Shown here: piece by piece, positions 35,818-44,917 of the stretch
Position numbering within the stretch: position 1 is the stretch's first letter
Layout: every line of letters starts with the position of its first letter
Source of the DNA: Dyadobacter sp. CY261
GTDB lineage: Bacteria > Bacteroidota > Bacteroidia > Cytophagales > Spirosomataceae
Assembly (NCBI RefSeq): GCF_021440085.1
Contig: NZ_JAKCPW010000020.1
Coordinates: forward strand, 1 to 64,000
Reading direction: 5' to 3'
Length of the DNA: 64,000 bases
Made by a program: the position numbers and the translations under genes
The notes under the pieces: model-generated
Seen by the model: the letters and a program-made list of their open reading frames with translations, nothing else
Database searches by the model: none
Told to the model about the DNA's origin: nothing

Positions 35818-35862
35818 TAGCAACATTACTTATTGAAGTCATTCTCAACAATTTAATTAACA

Positions 35863-36918
35863 ATGAAGAAAATACTAATCACGGGCGGTGCCGGATTTAT
35901 CGGCTCACATGTAGTGCGCCGTTTTGTCACTACTTACCCAACCTATCAGATCTATAACCTCGATGCATTGACCTACGCGGGTAACCTGGAAAATCTGCGC
36001 GACATCGAGGATTCACCTAACTATCATTTTGTGAAGGGTGATATCGTTGATGCCGCCTTTTTGGACCAGTTGTTCGTTGAGCATACTTTCGATGGGGTGA
36101 TTCACCTTGCCGCTGAGTCGCATGTCGATCGCTCCATTTCCGATCCTTTGTCTTTTGTCATGACCAATGTTGTAGGAACGGTAAATCTGCTTAACGCGGC
36201 GAAAAAAGTCTGGAAGGATGATTTGGCCAGCCATTTGTTTTACCATGTATCTACGGACGAGGTTTACGGCGAACTGCACGACCCCTCCGAGTTCTTCCTG
36301 GAAAATACGAAGTATGACCCTCGGTCGCCGTACAGCGCCTCTAAAGCGTCGTCAGATCACTTTGTGCGTGCTTACCACAACACGTACAAAATGCCTGTGC
36401 TGATTTCGAACTGCTCGAATAACTACGGCCCGAATCACTTCCCGGAAAAGCTGATTCCACTAATGATTCATAACATTTTGAACAACAAGCCTCTGCCTGT
36501 ATATGGTAAGGGTGAAAACATTAGGGACTGGCTATTTGTGGAAGATCATGCACGTGCGATCGACACTATTTTCCACCACGGACAAAATGGTGAGACGTAC
36601 AATATTGGTGGGCATAATGAGTGGACAAACATCGACCTCGTTAAACTGCTTTGCAAAACGATGGACGAAAAGCTGGGAAGGTCACCTGGAAGCTCCGAAC
36701 AACTGATTCAATACGTCACCGACCGCGCTGGCCATGATCTTCGATATGCCATTGATGCAACGAAATTGAAAAATGAACTGGGCTGGCTTCCCTCGCTGCA
36801 ATTCGCGGAAGGGCTGGAAAAAACGGTAGACTGGTATCTCGCCAATGAAAGCTGGCTTGACAATGTCACGTCCGGAGCATACCAGCATTATTACGAAGAA
36901 ATGTACGAAGGCAGATAA
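35863..36918 (+). CDS. rfbB: dTDP-glucose 4,6-dehydratase
   Basis: A 351-residue short-chain dehydrogenase of the RmlB type with the N-terminal GGAGFIGSH motif, STDEVYGEL with its catalytic acidic residues, and the Tyr-x3-Lys motif YSASKASSDH. It makes dTDP-4-keto-6-deoxyglucose. Base composition returns towards the GC-richer genome average from this gene on, in contrast to the preceding cassette. A CTCAAC sequence lies 14 bases before the ATG. Confidence 0.96.
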   Translation: MKKILITGGAGFIGSHVVRRFVTTYPTYQIYNLDALTYAGNLENLRDIEDSPNYHFVKGDIVDAAFLDQLFVEHTFDGVIHLAAESHVDRSISDPLSFVMTNVVGTVNLLNAAKKVWKDDLASHLFYHVSTDEVYGELHDPSEFFLENTKYDPRSPYSASKASSDHFVRAYHNTYKMPVLISNCSNNYGPNHFPEKLIPLMIHNILNNKPLPVYGKGENIRDWLFVEDHARAIDTIFHHGQNGETYNIGGHNEWTNIDLVKLLCKTMDEKLGRSPGSSEQLIQYVTDRAGHDLRYAIDATKLKNELGWLPSLQFAEGLEKTVDWYLANESWLDNVTSGAYQHYYEEMYEGR

Positions 36919-36955
36919 CCCCCTCTCTGCATTACTAACCATACGATAACATATT

Positions 36956-37816
36956 ATGAAAGGAATAATTCTTGCCGGCGGCTCAGGTACCCGGTTGCAT
37001 CCTCTGACGCTCGCGGTAAGCAAGCAGTTGATGCCAGTCTATGACAAACCGATGATTTATTACCCACTTTCTATCCTGATGCTGGCCGGAATTAGTGAAA
37101 TACTCATCATTTCTACCCCGCACGATCTACCTCATTTCCAGAAACTTCTCGGCGACGGTAGCCGGATCGGGTGCAAATTCAGCTATGCCGTTCAGCCTAC
37201 GCCCGATGGACTGGCACAAGCTTTTATCATCGGGGAGGAATTTATTGGAAACGATAAAGTAGCGCTGATCTTAGGTGATAACATTTTTTACGGATCAGGC
37301 TTGTCGAAACTTTTACAGGCCAATAATAATCCAGAGGGTGGGGTGATATTCGCATACCAGGTTCATGATCCCGAGCGGTATGGAGTCGTTGAATTCGATC
37401 CTGATTTCAATGCCATCTCGATTGAAGAAAAACCAGTAAGCCCCAAGTCAAATTATGCCGTTCCAGGACTTTACTTTTATGACAATCGAGTTGTTCAAAT
37501 AGCCAAAAGTATAAGACCTTCTCCACGAGGCGAGTATGAGATAACTGACGTCAATAAAATTTATCTTGAATCGGGAAATTTAAAGGTGGGCGTATTGGAT
37601 CGCGGAACCGCTTGGCTAGATACAGGGACATTTGAATCCCTTATGCAGGCTGGTCAATTTGTGCAGGTCATAGAAGACAGGCAAGGATTAAAAATCGGTT
37701 GCATTGAAGAAGTCGCGTATAGAATGGGTTACATAAGCGCCGACGAGCTTAGTGAAATCGCTACACCACTCATAAAAAGTGGTTACGGCAAATATCTCCT
37801 CAGATTACTATCTTAG
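36956..37816 (+). CDS. rfbA: Glucose-1-phosphate thymidylyltransferase
   Basis: A 286-residue RmlA-type nucleotidyltransferase with the signature GGSGTRLHPLT at residues 6-16, KQLMPVYDKPMIYYPLS, a LGDNIFYG segment and EEKP. It makes dTDP-glucose, the first step of the rhamnose pathway. The length fits the short (RmlA, not RffH-extended) form. It ends about 290 bases before the start of the wcaJ-like gene. Confidence 0.96.
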   Translation: MKGIILAGGSGTRLHPLTLAVSKQLMPVYDKPMIYYPLSILMLAGISEILIISTPHDLPHFQKLLGDGSRIGCKFSYAVQPTPDGLAQAFIIGEEFIGNDKVALILGDNIFYGSGLSKLLQANNNPEGGVIFAYQVHDPERYGVVEFDPDFNAISIEEKPVSPKSNYAVPGLYFYDNRVVQIAKSIRPSPRGEYEITDVNKIYLESGNLKVGVLDRGTAWLDTGTFESLMQAGQFVQVIEDRQGLKIGCIEEVAYRMGYISADELSEIATPLIKSGYGKYLLRLLS

Positions 37817-38109
37817 CCTGCGCCCAATTACTTCGAAATAGGATAATAGTGAGGACTTCCAACGTAACTCTATGAATTTTTGAATATAAACTAGTGATTA
37901 TTTGCCAATTAGAACAAAAGGCACATCGTGGTATTTTGAATTAACAAAGAAAAGTCTTAAACTTGTTTCGCATTAATGCATTCGTCTATTGTGCGAGCCA
38001 CCGGGGTCGAGATCTGAAAATTTTCTGAAAACATCTCTAAGAATAGCCCGATAAGCCCATGCTAGCGTTTATATTTATACGAAAGCATTTTACTCAACGT
38101 CAAGTATTC
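37817..38109 (+). other. Intergenic region before the wcaJ-like gene
   Basis: About 290 bases without a convincing gene. The right end holds a promoter-like box and ACTCAACGT element (38070-38100). A short palindrome GAAAATTTTC sits near 38020. The remainder shows nothing I can name. Confidence 0.5.
38070..38101 (+). promoter_or_regulatory. -7-like box plus ACTCAACGT element, wcaJ-like gene
   Basis: TATATTTA (38070-38077), one mismatch from TANNTTTG, is followed after exactly 14 bases by ACTCAACGT (38092-38100), 9 bases before the preferred ATG at 38110. No TTG element is visible about 20 bases upstream of the box. Confidence 0.5.
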
Positions 38110-39477
38110 ATGAAAAATCACTATCCAGGCATCCTGCCCAAGGTACATTTGTGGTTGGATGTCGCTCTTCTCAACCTTTCCTTTTTGGTAGCCTATCTTA
38201 TCCGCTTCGATAACGTGGCTGGCTTCCTGGAAAATGAGTACGTCAATTTGCTTTTAGTAGCAAACCTCGTTTGGATATTTACGATCCATATCTTTAAGAC
38301 CTATTTATTTACACGACTTTCTTATCACTTCAATACACAGCTAGCTGCGTTTTTGAAAGCAGTAACAGTACATGGTGCTTTGATGACCGCTTTTTTATAC
38401 TTAACAAAGCAGGGTGAAGATTACTCGAGGTATCAGTTTTTGATGACGTATGGATTCTTTATTCTTACATCAAGCCTCAGCAGAGGAGCGGCGGTGATTT
38501 TTCTGAAAATGTACCGCCAGGCTGGCTATAACTACAATCGCTATGCGATTGTAGGAAGAGGAGAATTGGCTCAGCTTATTAGAGAGTTCTATAATGACCG
38601 CAAGGAGCTTGGTTACCGATACTATGGAATGCTACATTCTCATGGCGACCCAAATGGTATTAATGAAATAGAATCATTGGTAAAAGGCAAGCAACTTGAC
38701 TATTTGTACTGCTGCCTTTCCGAAATGACGGACGAACAGGTTCGAGAGGTAATTAAAATGGGTGAACGCCACCGGACGCAAATCCGTCTTGTTCCGGATT
38801 TCCGCGGTTTTGTGACTAATATGGCTAGCATCGAGTATCATGACATGTACCCGATCATTCAGGTAAATACCAAGCCATTTTCAAGTTTTAACGAACAAAC
38901 CTTGAAACGTGCGTTTGACCTCGTGTTCTCTGTTATTGTAATGATTTTAGGTGCACCGATATTCTTTCTTGTTTGGGCGGCGATAAAAATTACGTCGCCT
39001 GGTCCAGTGTTCTTCAAACAACAACGTTCAGGCCGTTGGGGTGAGCTGTTTTACATCTACAAGTTTCGGAGCATGCGTGTAGATGCCGATAAAATGGGTT
39101 TGCAGCATTCCAAAGGTGATGACGATCCTCGCATTACCCCGATCGGAAGAATTTTACGCAAATCACGTCTGGACGAGCTTCCACAGTTTATCAATGTTCT
39201 TAAAGGGGAAATGTCTGTAGTAGGGCCACGTCCATTGTATAAGTATGACGTAGACATGCTAATGGAAGCAGCCCCACACGACTTCCAGCGCCTGCTAACC
39301 GTGAAGCCAGGTATTACATCGATCGGTCAGATCAATGTGGGTTATGCCGACACGGTGGCTAAGAACGTGGAACGTTTGAAATACGATCTTCAATACCTTA
39401 AATCATATAGTGTTTTTGATGATGTTCAGCTCATTTTCAGAACCGTACAAGTGATGGTGCTTGGACGTGGGCAATAA
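38110..39477 (+). CDS. wcaJ: Undecaprenyl-phosphate glucose phosphotransferase, WcaJ-like
   Basis: From ATG 38110 the protein has 455 residues; an upstream in-frame ATG at 38059 would place the start before the predicted promoter and regulatory element. The N-terminal half has four membrane segments and a CoA-binding-like fold (YAIVGRGELAQLI). The C-terminal half is the catalytic bacterial sugar transferase domain: KRAFDLVFSVIVMILGAP, KITSPGPVFFKQ, YKFRSMR and a GPRP segment. It should start repeat-unit synthesis by moving glucose-1-phosphate to undecaprenyl phosphate; galactose remains possible. Confidence 0.92.
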   Translation: MKNHYPGILPKVHLWLDVALLNLSFLVAYLIRFDNVAGFLENEYVNLLLVANLVWIFTIHIFKTYLFTRLSYHFNTQLAAFLKAVTVHGALMTAFLYLTKQGEDYSRYQFLMTYGFFILTSSLSRGAAVIFLKMYRQAGYNYNRYAIVGRGELAQLIREFYNDRKELGYRYYGMLHSHGDPNGINEIESLVKGKQLDYLYCCLSEMTDEQVREVIKMGERHRTQIRLVPDFRGFVTNMASIEYHDMYPIIQVNTKPFSSFNEQTLKRAFDLVFSVIVMILGAPIFFLVWAAIKITSPGPVFFKQQRSGRWGELFYIYKFRSMRVDADKMGLQHSKGDDDPRITPIGRILRKSRLDELPQFINVLKGEMSVVGPRPLYKYDVDMLMEAAPHDFQRLLTVKPGITSIGQINVGYADTVAKNVERLKYDLQYLKSYSVFDDVQLIFRTVQVMVLGRGQ

Positions 39478-39510
39478 TTAGTACTTTAGTATCCAAAAAT
39501 TAATGCAGTT

Positions 39511-39544
39511 CAAATGGCGCTATTGGCGCCATTTGCCTTTTAAC
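39511..39544 (+). terminator. Probable intrinsic terminator after the wcaJ-like gene
   Basis: CAAATGGCGC (39511-39520) and GCGCCATTTG (39526-39535) form a perfect 10-bp stem with a 5-base loop, followed by CCTTTTAA. The short T-run suggests moderate efficiency. rfbD would then need its own promoter or readthrough. Confidence 0.55.
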
Positions 39545-39631
39545 GCCGTCTCCAAATAATAACGACAAATAACATCCACCCGCTCAGGGCATTTTTAAAC
39601 TTTGCGGCCCTAGCATTTCAAAAAATATTCA

Positions 39632-40495
39632 ATGAAAATAGTTGTTTTAGGTGCATCAGGGCAGTTAGGGAGCTGCCTCAAAAAAGTCTCAGCGGAACGT
39701 AGTCTCACCGACATTTTATTTCCTTCCGAAGCACAAGCCAATATCCTCGACAAAGACCTTCTCGACAAACTGTTCGCGGAGCAAAAGCCTCAGTATGTAG
39801 TCAACTGCGCAGCTTACACTGCGGTGGACAAAGCGGAGGACGATGTAGATATCTGCCGGAAGGTGAATCGTGATGGCGCAGCTTACATAGCCGAAATCTG
39901 CAAAAAGCATCAAGCGACGCTGGTCCACATCTCTACCGATTTTGTTTTTAAAGGAGATATTCCGAAACTGCTTTCAGAAAACGACACCGCTGCACCTGAA
40001 AATATTTACGGGTTGACCAAACTCGAAGGAGAAGCAGCAATCGCCGAGATATTGCCGGAACATTTCACACTCCGTACGAGCTGGCTGTACTCTGAGTTTG
40101 GAAATAATTTTGTCAAAACAATGTTGCGACTTGGCCGTGAGCGCGAGCAGCTGGGCGTGATTGTGGACCAGGTAGGCTCGCCTACTTATGCGATTGATTT
40201 GGCTAATGCCATTTTAGATATCATCGAATCCGGAAACGAGTCATACGGCATTTATCACTACAGCAACGAGGGCGTCACATCTTGGTATGATTTCGCCAAG
40301 GCCATTTTCGACCTCAGCAAAACCACTGTAAAACTGAATCCAGTTAAAACATCGGAATATGTGACCCGCGCAGTTCGTCCGTCTTATTCGGTGATGGATA
40401 AATCAAAGATTAAAAACACATTTAATATCTCCATCCCTTACTGGCGCGACAGTCTTGCCACTTGCGTGGACAGGCTGCTGGCAGAGGCGTCCTAG
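39632..40495 (+). CDS. rfbD: dTDP-4-dehydrorhamnose reductase
   Basis: A 287-residue RmlD family reductase: GASGQLG at the N-terminus, VNCAAYTAVDKAEDD, HISTDFVF, the Tyr-x3-Lys motif in YGLTKLEGE, and RTSWLYSEFGNNFVKTM. It completes dTDP-L-rhamnose. It is the last plus-strand gene of the locus, separated from rfbCBA by the wcaJ-like gene. Its TAG stop (40493-40495) overlaps the TAG stop of the convergent broken wzi gene within the palindrome CTAG. Confidence 0.95.
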   Translation: MKIVVLGASGQLGSCLKKVSAERSLTDILFPSEAQANILDKDLLDKLFAEQKPQYVVNCAAYTAVDKAEDDVDICRKVNRDGAAYIAEICKKHQATLVHISTDFVFKGDIPKLLSENDTAAPENIYGLTKLEGEAAIAEILPEHFTLRTSWLYSEFGNNFVKTMLRLGREREQLGVIVDQVGSPTYAIDLANAILDIIESGNESYGIYHYSNEGVTSWYDFAKAIFDLSKTTVKLNPVKTSEYVTRAVRPSYSVMDKSKIKNTFNISIPYWRDSLATCVDRLLAEAS

Positions 40496-41992
40496 AAACT
40501 TAAATCCTTTTTTATCGAAAGCATCAAACCGGCCGCATTGTCGAAGAGCTTTCCTTGATCAACTGATAAGGCCGCTTGCAGCGTAGAGCCGCCCAGTAAG
40601 CTAGTCTGCTTCGTTGCAGTGAGCAGACCAGAAAATTGGTATACTTTGACGGGCAATGGTTGATCATACGTTCCCTGATTACTTGAAAAAGAGAGCTTGG
40701 TTGTCCAGACAATGCCTTCCAAGCTTCCTTTCATTCCTACATGGGCAACCCAGACGCGATTATTGTTGGTAAAAAAATCAGCATATCTCGGCCAGTTGTT
40801 TTCTGAGGTGGCAGTGATAAATGGTGTATCAATACCCCTTCCGTAGTAAGACCATCCATCTCGTACCTGGCCATTGTTAAAGTAGTCATCCTTTCCCCGA
40901 ATTTGATTTCCATCGATTATCTCGCTTCCTCCCTGGCTCTTTGTATATAGCAACTCGAATGTCAGTTTGTTAATAGAGAAATCGGCATCGCTGGGCTTTT
41001 TTAAATTTGAAGGTCACACCATTTAAACCATCCTTGATATTGTTCAGATAGAACAATGAGCCGTCTTCCACAAGGTTTTGCCGATAAATCAAAATGTTTA
41101 CATCTTCCAGATCAATCTCCAAACCAGCATCCAGGCTTGCCACATGATTGCCGATCCGGTTAGTGCGATCGAAGTATGGCAGGTTGGTTTTCCTGTTCGG
41201 TTTAAAGCCTGTAACTACATACCAATAACTGCTGAGCCCGGCTGGCATTTGGCCATTTTCTGTAAAATAGGCTGATTTCCCGCCCCATTGAACCGCATGG
41301 TTGAAACCTCCATGCAATTTCACCTTTCCATTCGGCCTGCCCAAACGTAGGTAAAGCGCCTTGTTATGTAATTTCAAATCGCTGGTTACCGGCCTGCCCT
41401 TCTCGAAGTAGCCGTCGGAATAAAACCCCTTGAAGTAAAGGAAACTTTTGAACAGCGGCGTGTAGTTTTCAAATCCGATCTGGATTTTTGGGATTGGAAG
41501 CGCATTCCCTGACCAAGCATAAGCGCCCGCCCCCAGTTCATGATCATTAATGCCGACGTACTGCTTAAATCGGCCGACGGTAAGTTGAATACCCTTGAAT
41601 GTCACCCCGGCATATGCCTGTGGGAGTAAAAATCTACTGTGCTTACTTGCGTTGCCTGCCACTTCCAGCCCAAAAACATACGTCCAGCTAGGTTTGGATT
41701 TTGTTTCTTTTGAAAGCGGCTGCCGGCCAACGACTCCTGTGCGCAAACTTCCCACTTGTCCCGTTGTCGGGACAATACCCCACTGGTTTGCATGAAGCCA
41801 GAATGGCGTTCGGGAGGACGTTGATCCATATGCGGCGATTTCAACCCAGCCATTGGTATGACTAACGGTCGTATCGGTGTCTTGTGCAAAGGCCGGAGTG
41901 GTCGCGGAAATTGTAACTGACCAGGCGGCGACTTTAATTATTTTAGATAAAGCATAGGGGAAAGCATGCGAGCTTTTCTCGAGAGGTTTCAT
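40492..41992 (-). pseudogene. Second Wzi-family gene, frameshifted in a run of six A
   Basis: The 5' part (41992-40970, 340 codons) has a signal peptide and Wzi features: TPFWLHANQWG, the VGRFKQYVGINDHELG strand, and GNHVASLDAGLEI followed by YRQNLVEDG. It ends abnormally at KFKKAQRCRFLY. The 3' part (to 40492) continues the family sequence in another frame (KKPSDADFSINKL..., LLYTKSQGGSEI..., DDYFNNGQ, down to MLSIKKDLSF). Removing one A from the run of six (T6 at 40997-41002 on the plus strand) joins both parts into about 500 residues. The break may be real decay, a slippery phase-variable run or a sequencing error. Confidence 0.85.
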
Positions 41993-42006
41993 TAATAAGT
42001 ACGATA

Positions 42007-42038
42007 AACGTTGAGTGAGGATTCACATACCTAATGTA
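42007..42038 (-). promoter_or_regulatory. -7-like box plus ACTCAACGTT element, second wzi gene
   Basis: On the minus strand TACATTAG (42038-42031) is followed after exactly 14 bases by ACTCAACGTT (42016-42007), 14 bases before the ATG at 41992. This is the third copy with identical box-to-motif spacing. The wza copy shares the three further bases TAT after the motif. Confidence 0.5.
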
Positions 42039-42057
42039 GTATATAAATCCCTCTATT

Positions 42058-44897
42058 TCAACGTTTTACAATAAATTCGTATACTCCTGAACCTATCTCG
42101 ACAATGACGTGGCCATCCTTTTTTTCGGCCGACAAAACTAATTTCGAAGAAGATAATAATGTATTATTTACTAACACGTCGGCGTCATTCGATGCCGGTA
42201 TGTGGACACGCGAAAACGTGTTTACAGGTACTGAAACTCTTATGTCCAGTCCATCGTCTGTTTTGTCCCATTCAGAAACGATAATGCCATTAATAGTCCG
42301 TGTAGAAGCCTTCAAATGACTAATCCCATCATTCCCCATCCCATCAGGCGCGATCTCCGGCCTGATATCAAATGTCTCAAATCCAGGTTTAGTCATCACA
42401 ATTCCCGCCGCATTGCCAAACATCCATTCGCAAACCGCTCCGAATGCGTAATGGCTGAACGAGTTCATGGCTGCATTGTATTTGAAACCGTCTTCTTTGG
42501 TGTAACTATCCCAACGCTCCCAAATAGTAGTCGAGCCGTTTTCAACTTCAAAACCCCAGGAGGGAGATTCTTTGCTCAGAAAAAGCTTATAGGCAAGATC
42601 CGAATGGCCCGTGGCTGAAAGCGCGGGTAGCAGCGGCTTTGCACCCAGAAAGCCCGTGCCTAGCTTGTCGCCATTTTCTCTGAGTAGCGCCGCCAGATTC
42701 TCGCCTGCCTTTTTGCGGTCTTCGGGATCAATAATTGACATATAAATCGCGTTAGCGTAGGCAGTTTGCGTGTGACCGGTAAAGCCCAGCGAGCCGTCCA
42801 CATATCCTGCGCCGTTTCCGTAGGCTGCGGCATCGCATTTAAAACGGCCCTGCGGGTCCACATAATGCTTGCGGATGGCTTCTCTAACCTTCTTACCTGT
42901 CTGGATAAATCGCTCCTGCTCCTTTGTATTTCCGATCGCACCAGCCATTTCGGCCATCAGATCCGCGCAGTAGGCGTAGTAAAAGGAGGCGAGCATATCC
43001 GGCGGGGTTTTCTTGCCAAACGAGAGCCAGTCACCAAAGCCACCTTTGGGATCGATATCGGCAAATGCGTTTTCTTTGAAAAGGTATGTGCCCTTGCTTC
43101 GGCTATCAAGAAAATCCATGAACTGCACCATATCGGACCAGCCTTCACGTATCATTCTCGTGTCGCCGTAAGTTCGGTAAATCTGGTAAGGGCAAATGAT
43201 CCCTGCCTCCATCCAGCCCGGTGAGAAAGTGTCCGTTTTGCGCAGATTGGGGCGCGGAGCATAGAGCGGATATGCGCCACTCTCATACTGGCCATCATTA
43301 AGATCAACGACCCATTTGGTAAAAAACGAAGCGACGTCGCGGTTGAATGTCGCCGATTTGACATACACCTGCGCATCACCCGTCCAGCCAATGCGCTCAT
43401 CGCGCTGCGGGCAATCGGTGGGAATGTCTACATAGTTGGCTCGCTGGGTCCAGTCGATATTGCTGTAAAGCTGATTGACGATCGCATTATCGGTTTCAAA
43501 GCTGCCCACTTTGGGCGTGTCCGATCCGATAGCCACGCCGGTCAGGATCTCTTGCGTGGGAGCGCTTTTCAGACCTGTTACTTCGACATATTGAAATCCA
43601 TGAAATGTAAACTTGGGTTCCCAGGTCTCCGGCCGGCTCGCCCTTTAATATATAGGTATCGCTCGCGCGCGCCATTCTCAGGTTCTCAGTCATCAGCCGA
43701 CCATCAGGATGCAGCTTTTCCCCAAACCGCAGCCGGATCGTGTCACCCGCCTGCCCCTTGACATGCAGCCGCACAATACCCGCAAAATTTTGGCCCATAT
43801 TAAAAATATAGGTATGCTCCCCTCTCGACTTAAAATCGGCAACCTGTAAAGTCTGGGTTATCTTAACTGGCGGTCCGGGATAAACTTGTATCTTTCTTTC
43901 AGCTTTGTCTTGGAAAACTTGCGCACTCTGCCATTTGCCGTCATTAAAGCCTGGCCCATCCCAGCCCTTCTGCTCCAAACGCGCATCGTAGGTCTCGCCA
44001 TTGAGCAGATCCGATTCGAGCAGCGCCCCCTGACTGGCTTTCCAGCTCTGATCAGTCACAAATGTTTCCTTTTTACCATCGGCATACTCGACTTCCAGCT
44101 GCGCTTTCAAAACCGGAACCTTACCGTAAGAAGGCCCGCACCACCGGATTTTGAACCAGCAGCGAATAACCCAGATAACCCGCATACCATCCGTAAGAAA
44201 GCTGTGAGGCAAGGGCGTTGCTACCTACTTTTAAATGCGCAGTCACATCATAAGTCTGATAATAGACCCGCTTGTCATAATCCGTCCAGCCAGGGGTCAG
44301 AAATGCATCCCCCGTTTTCTTTCCATTGATGCTAAATTCATAAAGCCCCAATGCAGTGACATAGAGCCGGGCCTTTTTCAGGCCGTTGCGAACCGTTACT
44401 TCCTTGCGCAAATACGGGGCCGGAGGCAAATGATACACCTTTCCCTTGCCGAGGTGATCCAGGTCCAAACCCACCCACTCCCCTTTCCATTCGGATTTGG
44501 CCAGCAAACCCATCTCCCATAGAGAGGACTTGCTCCACGCTCCCGCCACACCGTTTTTGTCCCAGCTACGCACTTTCCAGTAGCAGATACTGCGTGATCC
44601 CAGCGTCTTGCCACTATATTCCACCTGCGCGGTGGCCCGGCCCGCCACTTTTCCCGAGTCCCATAGATCGGCAGCGTTTTCGGTCAGCTTTTCGACAGAA
44701 GTTGCCACCAGCACCTGATAGGCTGTTTGAATCTGGTTGTTTTCATTAGCGGTCAGCTCCCAGCTTAGACGCGGACGGGGGGCATCAGTCACGGGCGACT
44801 CTTTATATTCGCATCGCAGATACGTGGGCGTGAGCCCTTTTGCATGCGCCAAAACAGTGCCCAATGCCAGCATAACCGGCAGCATCATAGTTTTCAT
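42058..44897 (-). pseudogene. GH78 alpha-L-rhamnosidase broken by two single-base insertions
   Basis: Three reading frames together make one GH78 enzyme of about 940 residues. The first part (from ATG 44897, with a signal peptide ending LAHAK) carries PTYLRCEY..PRLSWEL and the N-terminal accessory domain, and ends at VQNPVVRAFLR. Dropping one base at 44128-44129 gives ...VVRAFYGKVPVLKAQLEVEYADG, the expected continuation. The second part runs to YILKGEPAGDL; dropping one base at 43629-43630 gives GEPAETWEPKFTFHGFQYVEV. The third part holds the catalytic six-hairpin domain (DIPTDCPQRDERIGWTGDAQVY). The enzyme would have been exported and would remove terminal rhamnose. As read, no full-length protein can be made. 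Confidence 0.88.
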
Positions 44898-44917
44898 AAA
44901 AATCACGATTTTAAACC

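Noticed and set aside
40997..41002. Programmed ribosomal frameshift in the second wzi gene
   Set aside because: The change needed is +1 (or -2), whereas runs of A followed by G typically promote -1 slippage; no stimulatory structure is evident.
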